Assembly: GCA_002291465.1 (NCBI GenBank)
Contig: CP021238.1
Location: 3,286,001 to 3,350,000, forward strand
DNA: 64,000 bases
Direction of reading: 5' to 3'
Source of the DNA: Mycobacterium lepraemurium
GTDB lineage: Bacteria > Actinomycetota > Actinomycetes > Mycobacteriales > Mycobacteriaceae
How positions within the stretch are numbered: the first letter of the stretch is position 1; every line of letters starts with the position of its first letter. Of the stretch, positions 29,780 through 39,682 are shown piece by piece. The notes under the pieces were generated by a model that searched no databases, was not told the DNA's origin, and saw only the letters and a list, made by a program, of their open reading frames with translations. Made by a program: the position numbers and the translations under genes.

Positions 29780-31413
29780 ATGCTGACCACGATGGCGAAT
29801 CACGGCCCCGATCCCACCACGCCGCTGTGGCGCGCGGCGCAAGTGTTCCGCCTGCTGAGCTGCCTCTACGCCACCGGCTCCAGATCGCCATCAACCCGGA
29901 TCTGCTTCGCCCCGTGCTGGGCTGGGTGCTTTTCGCCGGACTGATCGGCTGGAGCGCGGCCTGCGCGCTGGCCTATCTGCGGGGCTTTGGCCGCAAGCCG
30001 GCGTGGGTGCTGGCCGAGCTGGTGGTCGTCGTCTTGCTGATGTGGTCGAACAACCTCGTCGCGAGCCCGCACTGGGCGGCCGACAACCAGACCTGGCCGA
30101 CGACGTTGTGGGCCAGCAATCCCAACATCTCGGCCGCCATCCAGTTCGGACCGGTGGGCGGCATGCTGACAGGACTGGCGGTGATGACCGCCAATTTCGC
30201 CGTCAAGAACTACTTCGCGCTCAACCTCGGGCACAACGCCACGGTCATCATCGAACTGGCGATCGGCATGGCGATCGGAATGGCCGCGCAGACCGCGCGG
30301 CGCACCCACGACGAGCTGCAACGCGCGGCCCGATTGACCGCCGCGGCGCAAGAGCGCGACCGGCTGGCCCGCCAGGTGCACGACGGAGCCATCCAGGTGC
30401 TGGCGCTGGTCGCCAAGAAGGGGCACGAAATCGGCGGCTCCACAACCGAACTCGACGACCTGGCGAGCGAGCAGGAACGCGTGCTGCGGCGCTGGCTGGC
30501 GTGTACGGATATCGATCAGAAACGCCGACGGCGATACCGTCGATCTGCGCACGCTGCTGCGGCGCCGGGAATCCGATCGGGTGTCGATCAGCCTGCCCGA
30601 CACCCCGGTGAGGTTGAGGCGTTGGGCCGCAACCGAACTCGACGCCGCAGTGGGCAACGCGCTGGACAACGTGATCGCCCACGCCGGCCCAGGGGCGCAC
30701 GCGTTCGTGCTCGTGGAGGACCTCGGCGATTCGGTGCTGGTCAGTGTCCGCGACGACGGTGTGGGAATCGCCGCCGGCCGGGTCGAGGAAGCGGCGCGTC
30801 AGGGGCGCCTGGGCATCTCCCAATCGATCGTGGGACGGTTGACGTCGCTAGGCGGCACCGCCGACGGGGTGGCCGCCGCCCAGCGGCGGGCGGGCGTGGT
30901 CAGGCCCGATGTGGTGGTGATGGACATGCAGCTGCCCGACGGCGACGGTGCGCAGGCCACCGCCGCGGTGCTGGCGGTCTCGCCCTCGTCGCGGGTGTTG
31001 GTGCTGTCGGCCTCCGACGAACGCGACGACGTCCTGCAGGCGGTCAAGGCCAGTGCGGCCGGCTACCTGGTGAAGAGCGCCTCGAAAGCCGAACTGGCAC
31101 AGGCGGTGACGGACACCGCCGCCGGGCGGGCCGTGTTCACCCCGAGCCTGGCCGGGCTGGTGCTGGGCGAATACCGGCGCATCGCGCAGGGCAAGGACGA
31201 CGGCCCCACCCGCCCCGGCTCACCGACCGCGAGACGGAGGTGTTGCGGTATGTCGCAAAAGGGCTGTCCGCCAAGCAGATCGCCGAGAAGCTCTCCCTGA
31301 GCCACCGCACGGTGGAAAACCATGTGCAGGCGACGTTTCGCAAACTGCAGGTCTCCAACCGGGTGGAATTGGCCCGCTACGCCATCGAACACGCCCTCGA
31401 CGAAGAGCCGTGA
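29780..31413 (+). pseudogene. DUF5931-type histidine kinase fused by deletion to a NarL-type response regulator
   Basis: The first part is a membrane sensor kinase: LWRAAQVFRLLSCLYATG, several hydrophobic segments (VLGWVLFAGLIGWSAACALAYL), a HisKA_3 helix with QERDRLARQVHDGAIQVLAL and an ATPase domain (NALDNVIAHAG; VRDDGVGIAAG). After RLGISQSIVGRLTSLGGTA the sequence passes straight into the middle of a response-regulator receiver domain (DGVAAAQRRAG; VVVMDMQLPDGDG) and ends with a LuxR helix-turn-helix (LTDRETEVLRYVAKGLSAKQI). The kinase 3' end and the first about 45 receiver residues, including its acidic pair, are lost. Shifts lie near 29880, 30515 and 31215. The start may be ATG 29780 or 29792. 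Confidence 0.7.
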
Positions 31414-32697
31414 CCCGCGGGGCCGGCGTGCTGGGCCACGATCCGCGCGGCCACCACCACGGCCATGCAGACCAGCCCGTCGTCCTTGAGCCCCCACCTG
31501 ATCGCGGTGAGCAGCACGACGCCGGCCACGCACAGCAGGGCACCGACGGCCGCACCCCACCCGCGCGACGTCACCGCGGGCGCGCCGTCCCAGCCGGACA
31601 GCGGGTTGTTCTCCAGCGGCCGCAGCGCGACGAACAGCACCGCCACGGCGACGACCACCAGGAGCACCTGCGCGACGCTGATGGCGAGGAAGTCCGGCGC
31701 CCGGAAAGCGCGGGCAGCCGAGGTAATCGAAGGCCACGTGCACGCCGAGCAGCACCGGCATGTGCCACAGGTACAGGGTCATCGCCCCGGAGTTGCCGAT
31801 GGCGGTCCACCACCACACCCGCGGCCGCTGCGCCCAGCGCGCGATCGCCGGTGCGGCCGCGATCGCCGACGCGCTCAAGATGATTGCGTGCCCGGCCAGC
31901 AGCAGCGACGGCGGGCTGGTGTTGGACAGGTGGTGGTCACCGGTGCCGACCATGCTGAGCTGATACGGGCCCCAGCGCACCAGGGCTACATCCACGGCGA
32001 AGAAGGCGGCGGCGACGGCCAGCGCGGCACGCCCACCGAGCAGGCCGCGACGGTAGGCCACCCCGAACATGGCGGGAATCAGCCAGACGGCCAGGTTGAG
32101 GTAACCCAGCGGCATCATCGCCGGCCAGTACAACCGGATCACGTCGATCAGCGCGATGGCCCCGTAGACCGCCGCCGCGCCGGCGGCAAGGCGCCGGGCC
32201 GTGGTGATGCGGTACAGCACGGGCATGGCGGCCAGCACCAGGACGTAGGCACCCAGGAACCACAGCAGCTGTGTGCTGACGCCGGCGATCGGCTCGTAGA
32301 TGTGTTGCGGCAGAGTCCGATACAGCACCGTCAGCGTCACCGCCCAGAACGCCAGATAGTAGAACACCGGGCGGAACAGCCGGGTGCAGCGCCTCATCAA
32401 CCAGCCTCCCCAGTTGGTGCCGGGTGTCCAGGAGGACACGCAGGCCGCCGCGCCGGCGAAGAAGAACAGCGGCATGATCTGCAGCAACCAGGTCATCACC
32501 TGGAACAGCGCCGAGGTGGTGAGCAGGTTGTCCCAGATCAAGACGTGGTCGCGAATGATGCTGGCCGCCATCACGGTATGGCCGAGCACCACGCCGCCCA
32601 GGGAGGCGATGCGGATGACGTCCAGCACGCGATCGCGGTCGGCCGGTGTGCGCGCGGCCACCTCGGCCGCGTCGGGAAATCTCACAGGAGTTGTCAT
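31377..32697 (-). pseudogene. acyltransferase-3 family membrane protein, frameshifted
   Basis: This is an integral membrane acyltransferase of about 440 residues. The N-terminal RDRVLDVIRIASLGGVVLGHTVM carries the conserved His. Many hydrophobic helices follow (FQVMTWLLQIMPLFFFAGAAA; LLWFLGAYVLVLAAMPVLY; MTLYLWHMPVLLGVHVAFD). Such proteins O-acylate sugars or lipids at the cell surface. A shift near 31710 moves the last two helices (VLLVVVAVAVLFVALRPLEN onward) into another frame. The 3' end overlaps the end of the response regulator by 37 nt, suggesting a convergent overlap. The start is ATG 32697. Confidence 0.7.
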
Positions 32698-32771
32698 GGA
32701 AGCGAAATGCCCTTCTGCTGATGCGGATGTGTTGTGGTGGAGCACAAGTCGTGCGATGAGAGAAGTACTTA

Positions 32772-33062
32772 TCAGTTCGCGGTGTTGAGCGGGTCGTAAT
32801 CGGCGAGCAGCCGTTCGATGCGGGCCTCGTCGAATCGTACCCGCACGGTGGCGGCCTCCTGCTGGTCACGGATCACCTTGGCCAGGGTGAACGCGCTCGA
32901 CACCAGGAACAGGAACGTGACACCGAGGAACAACCGGGGCCACGGGTCGAGCGGTAGGAAGTAGATCCCGCCGAGCGCGGCCACGAAACTGATCGCGAAT
33001 GCGACGGCGGCCTGAACGAAGAAGGCGGCGGTGGTTTTCGGCATGGTGCGGGGAACGGTCAT
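32772..33062 (-). CDS. YiaA/YiaB two-helix membrane protein
   Basis: The product has 96 residues. Two membrane helices (FFVQAAVAFAISFVAALGGIYFL and RLFLGVTFLFLVSSAFTLAKVIRD) match the YiaAB domain, and a cytoplasmic tail (RFDEARIERLLADYDP) follows. The role is unknown. It is transcribed towards the acyltransferase gene, 74 bp upstream of it, and may share its transcript. ATG 33062 is the best start; the upstream frame lacks a ribosome site. Confidence 0.8.
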   Translation of the reverse strand: MTVPRTMPKTTAAFFVQAAVAFAISFVAALGGIYFLPLDPWPRLFLGVTFLFLVSSAFTLAKVIRDQQEAATVRVRFDEARIERLLADYDPLNTAN

Positions 33063-33107
33063 GCCAATAAGCCTGCGGCAGCGCACCGCCCGCGGGGATC
33101 CGTAAGA

Positions 33108-34320
33108 CTACTCAGATTTTGCGGTGCGTTCGCGGTGCCGCGCCAGCAGGGGCGCCGCGCCCGCGGCGCCTACCCCGATCGCCGCGGCGGCCACCGTCGC
33201 CACCTGGACCGGGGCGAACTGGGAGTCCACCAGCGGTTTGACCACCGCCACCACCGCCAGCGCGGGCATCACCAGCCGCACCCACCAGGCCACCACGCTG
33301 TCGCCGGGGATCCTCGAATTAGCCTCTGCGACAAGCACGTACAGCGCCATCAGGAGTAGGGGTGCCGCGCCCAGGATGCCCATTCCGATCGAGCGCATGC
33401 CGTGCGCCGATACCACGACGGCAACCACCGCGACGAGCCCCATCACCGCCAGTCGCAGACCCGTGTTCGGTGTCGCCCCGCGCATGGCCGCCAGGCCCGC
33501 GGCGGCGCGCGTCGCGGCCCATCCGGTGACCAGCGCTGCGGCCACGGCCAACGCAATGCCGGCCGCCGCCATCCACTGCCGGCCCTCGTCGGTGTAGAAC
33601 TCGGGCACCGCCTCGGCCAGCATCGTGGCGCTCCATCGCCACGGCCCCGCCACACCGCGGTGATCGCCCACCCACAACACGACCGCCGCCGCTGCCACCA
33701 CCGCGGTGGCCAGCGACATGGACCGTCCCGGCCTGGCGATGCGCGTGGCACGGACCGTGAGCAGTTCGACGCCGACCATCCCCAGGCCGAAGCCGACGAG
33801 CTGGCCGGACAGCGGGCGCGGCGTTGCCACCGACCCGATGACGACGGGATCGGTGCTGAGCGTGACCAGGGCGGTCACCGCCACCGCGAGGCAGACGTAG
33901 AGGAGCAGGCCCGCGAGCACGAGCGGCGGCGCCGACCAGCAGCCACGACACGATCGCGGCGGGATCGTCGCCGGGCGAAAGCAGCTGCAGCAGCTGCAAT
34001 CCGAGCGTGGCCGCGAATTGCGCGGCCAGCACCAGATAGGCGAGCAACTGAACGATGCCCGCGGCCTTCCCCGCTTTCCGGCCCAGGGTGGCACCGATCA
34101 ACTCGGCGGTACTGCGCGCCTGCGGCGCATGGCGACGCAACCGCGCCAGCGCGTAGATCACCGGAATCATCACCGCCGCGCCGAGCAGCGCGCCCAGCCC
34201 GTACCACGCCGCGGGCGCGATCACGGCCATGCTCAGCGCGGCGGCCCGCCACGTCCCCAGCACGTACTCCCCCGACCCGGATTCCGGGCGCGCTTGCGCC
34301 AGTAGCGATTTCTTCAGCAT
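33108..34320 (-). pseudogene. APC-like multi-pass membrane protein, frameshifted
   Basis: The protein has about 404 residues with roughly ten hydrophobic helices. N-terminal YVLGTWRAAALSMAVIAPAAWYGLGALLG and STAELIGATLGRKAG recall amino-acid permease-type (APC superfamily) transporters. The C-terminal half (PPLVLAGLLLYVCLAVAVTALV onward) is in another frame after a shift near 33935 in a CCGCC run. No substrate can be inferred. The start is ATG 34320. It is the next gene upstream of the YiaAB gene on the same strand. Confidence 0.6.
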
Positions 34321-34413
34321 CGCTTAAGCATGACGCAGCGGCCACCCAATTGATCCCGGAACGCGGCGCGGTTTCGATACTTTTGTAGGCCCAACGGCAG
34401 TGAGGGCTAAGAT

Positions 34414-35464
34414 ATGACTGACACGGTCAAGGTGTCCGTGAACCGCAGCTCGGTCGCCATGGGCGACGACGTCGAGTCGCACCGCGAATTCTGGGTTTTC
34501 CCCGAATCGGCCACCGTCGACGACCTGGTCGAGATTTCCTCGCACTTTTTGCCGGGAATCGCCGGACCGGCCGGCTGGCGCGTGTACCTCGGGACTCGTC
34601 GCGGTGAGCAGCAGGAGATCGGCCTCATCTACACCCGCGATGACCTCGGACAGCAGGACCAAATCTGTCGGTTGTCGGCCGGTAAAACAACGCTGGGTGA
34701 GTTGGCCCGACGCACTGGACTACCCGAGCTGGACGTCTATGCGTCGTACCTGACCTTCGACCGGGCCCGGCCTTTGGCGCTCGACGAGATCACGGGGCCC
34801 CACCTTCACCGGCTGCCGACCGGACAAACTGGAATCCGAGGCGGCCACCGACGCCAAGCGGGATTGGGTGATGTTGCGTGAGCTGGACCGGCGCGCCGCG
34901 GCCGTCGCCGGCACGCGCCGGGACTGGGTTCGGCGCACCCTGCTGGCCGCTCCCCTGCCGTGGATCGTTGCCTTCATCGCACGCAACTTTCACTACCTGA
35001 CCGAGCTGCACTGCCCGGCCAGCATGGCTCTGGCCGCAAAGTTGTTGGGCGTCAACGAGTCCCCTCCGGAGGACTTCACGGCCCGGGCCCACGCGGACGT
35101 CCGGCCCAACGTCGTGATCCTGGCGATGGTGCTGGCCGCGTTCGAATGGGGAATCGAGCGCGACACGTGGCGCGTCGGCGAACGACCGTACCGCAAGGCC
35201 TATATGGAACTACTCGCCCATTGCGGTTACCGGCTCTCGCCGATCGAGCAGGTCATGGCCGGCCACATCAGCATCGAGCAACTCAAACTTTCCGAGGCCC
35301 GACAGCGCCAGGCTCGACCGCATCCGGCAACTGCGGGACCAGCAATACCAGCTCCGCATGGACCGCTACTACACAAAACCCTCAGCGAGGAGCAATACCG
35401 GGCCTCCATTGAACCCGTCCATGTCGAGCTTTCCAGTTTGGGAGAGCTTCCCGGGCCGATGTAG
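34414..35464 (+). pseudogene. uncharacterised mycobacterial protein, at least three frameshifts
   Basis: The restored protein has about 350 residues. The N-terminal part (SHREFWVFPESATVDDLVEISSHFLPG; GWRVYLGTRRGEQQEIGLIY) is followed, after a shift near 34800, by TFTGCRPDKLESEAATDAKR and RDWVRRTLLAAPLPWIVAFIARN. A helical region comes next (LRPNVVIL-like; ERDTWRVGERPYRKAYMELL). Two further shifts near 35300 and 35385 bracket SARLDRIRQLRDQQYQL, a charged probable coiled coil, before the end EEQYRASIEPVHVELSSLGE. I do not recognise the family. The consistent coding signal on both sides of each shift argues for one real gene. Confidence 0.5.
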
Positions 35465-35465
35465 G

Positions 35466-36679
35466 TCATCGAGACCGACTGCGCTCGAACAGAATCGGTG
35501 GCTCCCGCGGTAACTTGGCGGGCTCGCCCGGTTCGGGAGCACCCTGGCGGCGCGCCGCGAGCCAGGCCGCGATCGATGCGGCGGCGATGTTCAGCAGCGC
35601 ACCAAACATCAGCGCCGAGGCTTCACCCGGGGCTAGCAGGTGCTGCTGGGTGCCGATGGTGGCGGCCGCCACCGGCACCCCGAGCTGCGCGGCTGAGAGC
35701 ACCGCCAGGGTGAGCGGCTGGCCGAGCAGCCTGCCGGCGCAATGTGCCAGCACGGCACCGTATCCCAGGCCGGCGCCCAGCAGGATCAGCTGCGGGTGCG
35801 CCCCCAGCTCCCGCACCTGCAGCGAGGCGCCCAGCCACACGAAGAACAGCGGGCTGAAAACCCTTCGGTGATGCCGAAGAGCTGACGGGCCAACCGGTGC
35901 GGCTCGCCGACCGCGCCGACCACCAGGCCCACCGCGAAGCCCGCCAACATGATCGACACCTGGGTGGCCACCGCCAGCGCGAACAGCACCAGCAGGCTGG
36001 TCCGCAATTCCAGCGCGAACCGGTGCTGCTCGGAGTGGGCGTGCAGACGTCTGCGCCAGCCCTTGCGGTCGACCGCGCGCAGAAACACGAACAGCGCCGC
36101 CGCGCAACCCGCCACCGCCAGCGCGAACAGCGCCTCCGTCTGTGCGCGTCGGATGTCAATCACAAACGGCAGCAACACGTTACATGCGGCATCGGCGATG
36201 GCGATCTGCGTGGTCACCGACAGCACCCGTGGTCCGCGCAGCCGCAGCGAATCGATCACCGGCAACGCCAGCGCCGCCGACGAGGACGCCAGCGACACCG
36301 CGTACAGCGCCGCGTGCCCGGTGTCGAACTGCGCCGCCAGCGCGACACCCAGCACCGCCGCGATACTGCCCGCCAGCGCGGCGCGGGCCAGCGCCGCCGG
36401 CAACGCCGAGCGCATCACCCGGGCGCGCAGCGGAACATGGATGCCCACCACGAACATCACCAACGCGAAGCCGATGTTCGCCAACAGCTGGAACGTCGGG
36501 TCGGCGACGTCGACGACACCGAAGCCGGTCCGGCCGATCACCAGGCCCGCGATCAGCTCACCGATGACCACCGGTATGCGAAATCGCTTCACCGAAGCCA
36601 ACAACGGACCGGCGAAACCGACGGCGGTCAGCAGCGCCAGGGTGTGGAAGCCGAATCCCGACACCCGCTCACTCTGCAC
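35466..36679 (-). pseudogene. cation:proton antiporter (KefB/CPA2-like), frameshifted
   Basis: This is a CPA2-type sodium or potassium/proton antiporter of about 404 residues with some 12 helices. Motifs include IPVVIGELIAGLVIGRTGFG and ANIGFALVMFVVGIHVPLRA. The fold continues after a shift near 35862 with FFVWLGASLQVRELG. The shift fits one T lost from a T run. There is no TrkA regulatory tail. Start choices are GTG 36679 or 36664. It follows the ferredoxin-reductase gene by 47 bp on the same strand, so it may be the last gene of the FAAL operon. Confidence 0.75.
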
Positions 36680-36726
36680 GCCACGCGCAGATCCGGCGGC
36701 GCAACACCGGGGCACGGGCGGATAGA

Positions 36727-37809
36727 TCAGGCGTCGATGACCAGGCGGTCGTTTTTCGCCCTGGAGACACAGACCAGCATTTCGTCGTCGCCCTCGACGG
36801 TGCGCCCGCGCCGATCCACTTGCCCGGCAAGTACCTTCACCTTGCAGGTGCCGCAGAATCCCTGCTGGCAGGAATACGGGGTGGCCGGATCGCGGTCGAG
36901 CATGACGTCCAGCGCCGAGCGGTTCCCCGGCACCGTGAGCACCCGCCTCGAGCGGGCCAGCTCCAGCTCGAACGGGACGCCGTCGACCACCGGCGGCGGC
37001 CCGAACCGCTCGTAGTGCAGTGGCGCGTCGGCGTGTTCGTCGCGCGCGGTGCGCACCGCTTCCAGCATGGCGGTGGGCCCGCACACGTACACGACGGTCG
37101 CCGGCCCAGCCTCGGCGAGCAGGTCTGCGGCGGTGGGGATTCGGCCACGCTCGTCGTCGGCCCACACGCTGACCCGCTCGGGCGCCACGGCCACGACCTC
37201 GTCCAGCAGCGGCATGTAGTCGCGGCTGCGCCCGGCGTACACGGCGCGCCAATTGATCCCGTGCTGCTGCGCGGTCTGGATCATCGGCAGGATCGGCGTC
37301 ACCCCGATGCCGCCGATCACGAACAACACGTCACGCTCGTCGGTGACGAGATAGAACGCGTTGCGGGGACCCTCGAACTCGAGGGCGTCGCCCACCCTGA
37401 AGGTGTCGTGCATCTCGATCGAGCTGCCACCGCCGTCTTCGATGCGCAGCACCGCGATTCGGTAGTCGGTGCGCTGTCCGGGCGGGCCGCACAGCGAATA
37501 CTGCCGGCGCCGGCCCGACGGCAACCGGACGTCGATGTGCGCGCCCGGCGTCCAGGACGGCAACAGGCCGCCGTGCGGGTCGGCCAGCGTGAAGGCGACC
37601 ACGTCGGGTGCGAGCTCCTCACGTTGGGTGACCACCGCGGTGATGGTCCGGCGCACCGGAACCACCCGCGCGGGCGTCCACCGCGACGCCGACGCCAGGC
37701 CGCCGAACAGCGCACCCACGCCGTACAACGCCGTGTACATCCAGTCGCGTTTGCGGCGGCCGTACAGGTCGGCCGGAATGCTTTCCCAAATCGCTTGTGC
37801 CATCGTCAT
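36727..37809 (-). CDS. ferredoxin-NAD(P)H reductase with C-terminal 2Fe-2S domain
   Basis: The product has 360 residues. An FAD domain (RRQYSLCGPP) and an NAD domain (VIGGIGVTPILPMI; VYVCGPTAMLEAV) are followed by a plant-type 2Fe-2S ferredoxin domain with Cys in YSCQQGFCGTCKVKVLAG plus a later LVCVSR. This matches phthalate-dioxygenase-reductase or Rv3230c-type electron suppliers for desaturases and oxygenases. It starts 2 bp after the stop of the hydrolase gene. Its partner oxygenase may be the metal-dependent protein encoded two genes upstream. Confidence 0.9.
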   Translation of the reverse strand: MTMAQAIWESIPADLYGRRKRDWMYTALYGVGALFGGLASASRWTPARVVPVRRTITAVVTQREELAPDVVAFTLADPHGGLLPSWTPGAHIDVRLPSGRRRQYSLCGPPGQRTDYRIAVLRIEDGGGSSIEMHDTFRVGDALEFEGPRNAFYLVTDERDVLFVIGGIGVTPILPMIQTAQQHGINWRAVYAGRSRDYMPLLDEVVAVAPERVSVWADDERGRIPTAADLLAEAGPATVVYVCGPTAMLEAVRTARDEHADAPLHYERFGPPPVVDGVPFELELARSRRVLTVPGNRSALDVMLDRDPATPYSCQQGFCGTCKVKVLAGQVDRRGRTVEGDDEMLVCVSRAKNDRLVIDA

Positions 37810-37811
37810 CC

Positions 37812-38741
37812 TCACGTCCGTCCCGTGTGGTGGCCGCCCGACGGCCGCGTCGTCAGGTCGACCCAGTAGCCGGTGAGCCGGGCGATGACGTCGGGATGGG
37901 AGTTGACCACCCAATGTCCACCGTCGATCGGGACGACCCTGCTGCCGTCCGGGATGGAGCCGGTGAACCGTTGCAAGGCAGGCGATACGAAGTAGTCCCG
38001 GCGGGCGACGAGCACCTGCACCGGAACCGAGGTCTGCGGCGGCCGTGCCGGCGGCGACAGAATCGGTCCCGGCATGTTCGCCCGGTACAGGTTGAGCCCG
38101 TTGAGGTAGTCCTCGGTCGACCGGTACCCGGACCCACGCTGGGCGCCGGCGCCCGAGCCGCCGATACGTTCAACTGCCTCAAAGACTTTCACCGTCGCCC
38201 CGGACCGGATCGCCCACTCCGGCGCACCCGGGGCCAAGAAGAACCAGATGTAGGACGACGCCAGGATCTGCTTGACGACGTCGAGGACGCCGACCGGCGT
38301 GCGCGCCGAGCGCAGGAACAGGCCGGCGTAGTTCAGGTGCGGGCCGGAGATCGAGGTGAACGAGGCGATCTTGCCCATCACCGACTCGTCGGTGACCGCC
38401 GCCCAGCCCTGGATGGAGCCCCAGTCGTGGGCCAGCAGGTGCACGCTGTCCACGCCGAGCCGGCCGATCACCGCGTCGACGTCGGCGACCAGCTGTTCCA
38501 GCCGGTACCCGGAACGCTCTGGCGACGTTGACGATTGGCCCGCGCCGCGTACGTCGTAGGCCACCACGTTGAACCGGCGGCGCAGCGCCGCGGCCACCCC
38601 GTCCCACACGTGGTGGTTGTCGGGGTAGCCGTGGATGGCCAGGACGGTCGGCCGTGCGGGGTCGATCCCGGTGTATGTGTGCACCGCCAGTCGCACGCCG
38701 TCGGTGGCGGCGACCGTGGTGGAGGCCACTTCGGTGGTCAT
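37812..38741 (-). CDS. epoxide-hydrolase-like alpha/beta hydrolase
   Basis: The product has 309 residues. The motifs are LAIHGYPDNHHVWD (oxyanion), LAHDWGSIQGW with an Asp nucleophile as in epoxide hydrolases and haloalkane dehalogenases, and GGHWVVNSHPDVIARL (catalytic His). The cap-domain tyrosines that define true epoxide hydrolases cannot be assigned with certainty. It starts 2 bp after the metal-hydrolase gene and ends 2 bp before the reductase gene, so it belongs to a tight operon. It likely acts on an oxidised lipid made by its neighbours. Confidence 0.85.
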   Translation of the reverse strand: MTTEVASTTVAATDGVRLAVHTYTGIDPARPTVLAIHGYPDNHHVWDGVAAALRRRFNVVAYDVRGAGQSSTSPERSGYRLEQLVADVDAVIGRLGVDSVHLLAHDWGSIQGWAAVTDESVMGKIASFTSISGPHLNYAGLFLRSARTPVGVLDVVKQILASSYIWFFLAPGAPEWAIRSGATVKVFEAVERIGGSGAGAQRGSGYRSTEDYLNGLNLYRANMPGPILSPPARPPQTSVPVQVLVARRDYFVSPALQRFTGSIPDGSRVVPIDGGHWVVNSHPDVIARLTGYWVDLTTRPSGGHHTGRT

Positions 38742-38743
38742 GG

Positions 38744-39652
38744 TCAGTGCGCGGCCCGGGCGGCCGGTGAGCGGGCCAGGTAGTCGACCGCGCGCCCCAC
38801 CCCGCCCAGCTGCGACGGGTGAAAGCCCGGCGTGTAGTACGCGCCGATCACCCGCAGGAACTCGAACGGTCCCGGCACCAGACCGCTGCGCGCCGCCGAG
38901 AAGTAGTCGCGCCAGCGCGGTTTGCTGCCCGGTGGCAGGTGCGGGTCGGCCGAGTACATGAACCGCACACCGCGGATGAACAGCCACAGCAACGCGGGGG
39001 TAACCAGCAGCTGGGTGCGCACCTGCCGCCAGTACCCGGCGCGCAGGTGCTTCATGGTGTCGAAGGCGACCGCCTTGTGCTCGACCTCCTCGGCACCGTG
39101 CCAGCGCAGCAGGTCCAGCATCACCGGATCGGTGCCCAGCGCGTCGTACTGCGGGGTGTCCAGGATCCACTCGCCGAGGATCGCGGTGTAGTGCTCGAGC
39201 TCGGCCACCATCGAGACCCGCTCCAGCAGCCAGCTCTGCCGCCTGCGCGGGCTCCAGCGCGGCCGGTCACCGATGGGTTGGCCGAACAGCCAACGCATTT
39301 GGTTGGTGAACGGGGTCACGTCGATGCCCTTGGCCGCGAAGTGCCCGAGCACCCCGGCGTGCGCCTGAGAGTGCATGGCCTCCTGGCTGATGAAGCCCTG
39401 CACGTCGCGCCGCAGTTGATCGTCCTTGATCAGCGGCAGGGTGTCCTTGAAAGCCTCGACGATGAACTCCTCACCGGCCGGCAGCAGCAGGTGCAACACG
39501 TTGCAGAAGTGCGTGGTGAAGGGCTCGCCCGGCACGTAGTAGAACGGCAGCACCGACCAGTCGAAGTCGACGTCGCGGGCCTGCAGGACGATCCGCTCGT
39601 GATCGAGGGCGGCGTCGTGCGGGCCGGTTGCCTTGTCGTCGACGGTGAACAT
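38744..39652 (-). CDS. predicted metal-dependent hydrolase (PF10118 type)
   Basis: The product has 302 residues of helical architecture. Potential metal ligands are FISQEAMHSQAHAG, VAELEHYTAILGE and HGAEEVEHKAVAFD, which resemble a ferritin-like diiron site. The family is annotated as predicted metal-dependent hydrolase, but ligand spacing would also suit an oxygenase. It starts 30 bp after the FAAL-reductase gene and is followed 2 bp later by the hydrolase gene. A ferredoxin reductase in the same operon would fit an oxygenase role, which is my inference. Confidence 0.8.
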   Translation of the reverse strand: MFTVDDKATGPHDAALDHERIVLQARDVDFDWSVLPFYYVPGEPFTTHFCNVLHLLLPAGEEFIVEAFKDTLPLIKDDQLRRDVQGFISQEAMHSQAHAGVLGHFAAKGIDVTPFTNQMRWLFGQPIGDRPRWSPRRRQSWLLERVSMVAELEHYTAILGEWILDTPQYDALGTDPVMLDLLRWHGAEEVEHKAVAFDTMKHLRAGYWRQVRTQLLVTPALLWLFIRGVRFMYSADPHLPPGSKPRWRDYFSAARSGLVPGPFEFLRVIGAYYTPGFHPSQLGGVGRAVDYLARSPAARAAH

Positions 39653-39682
39653 CGTCGTCTTCCCTTCCGAGTAGCGCGCCGG

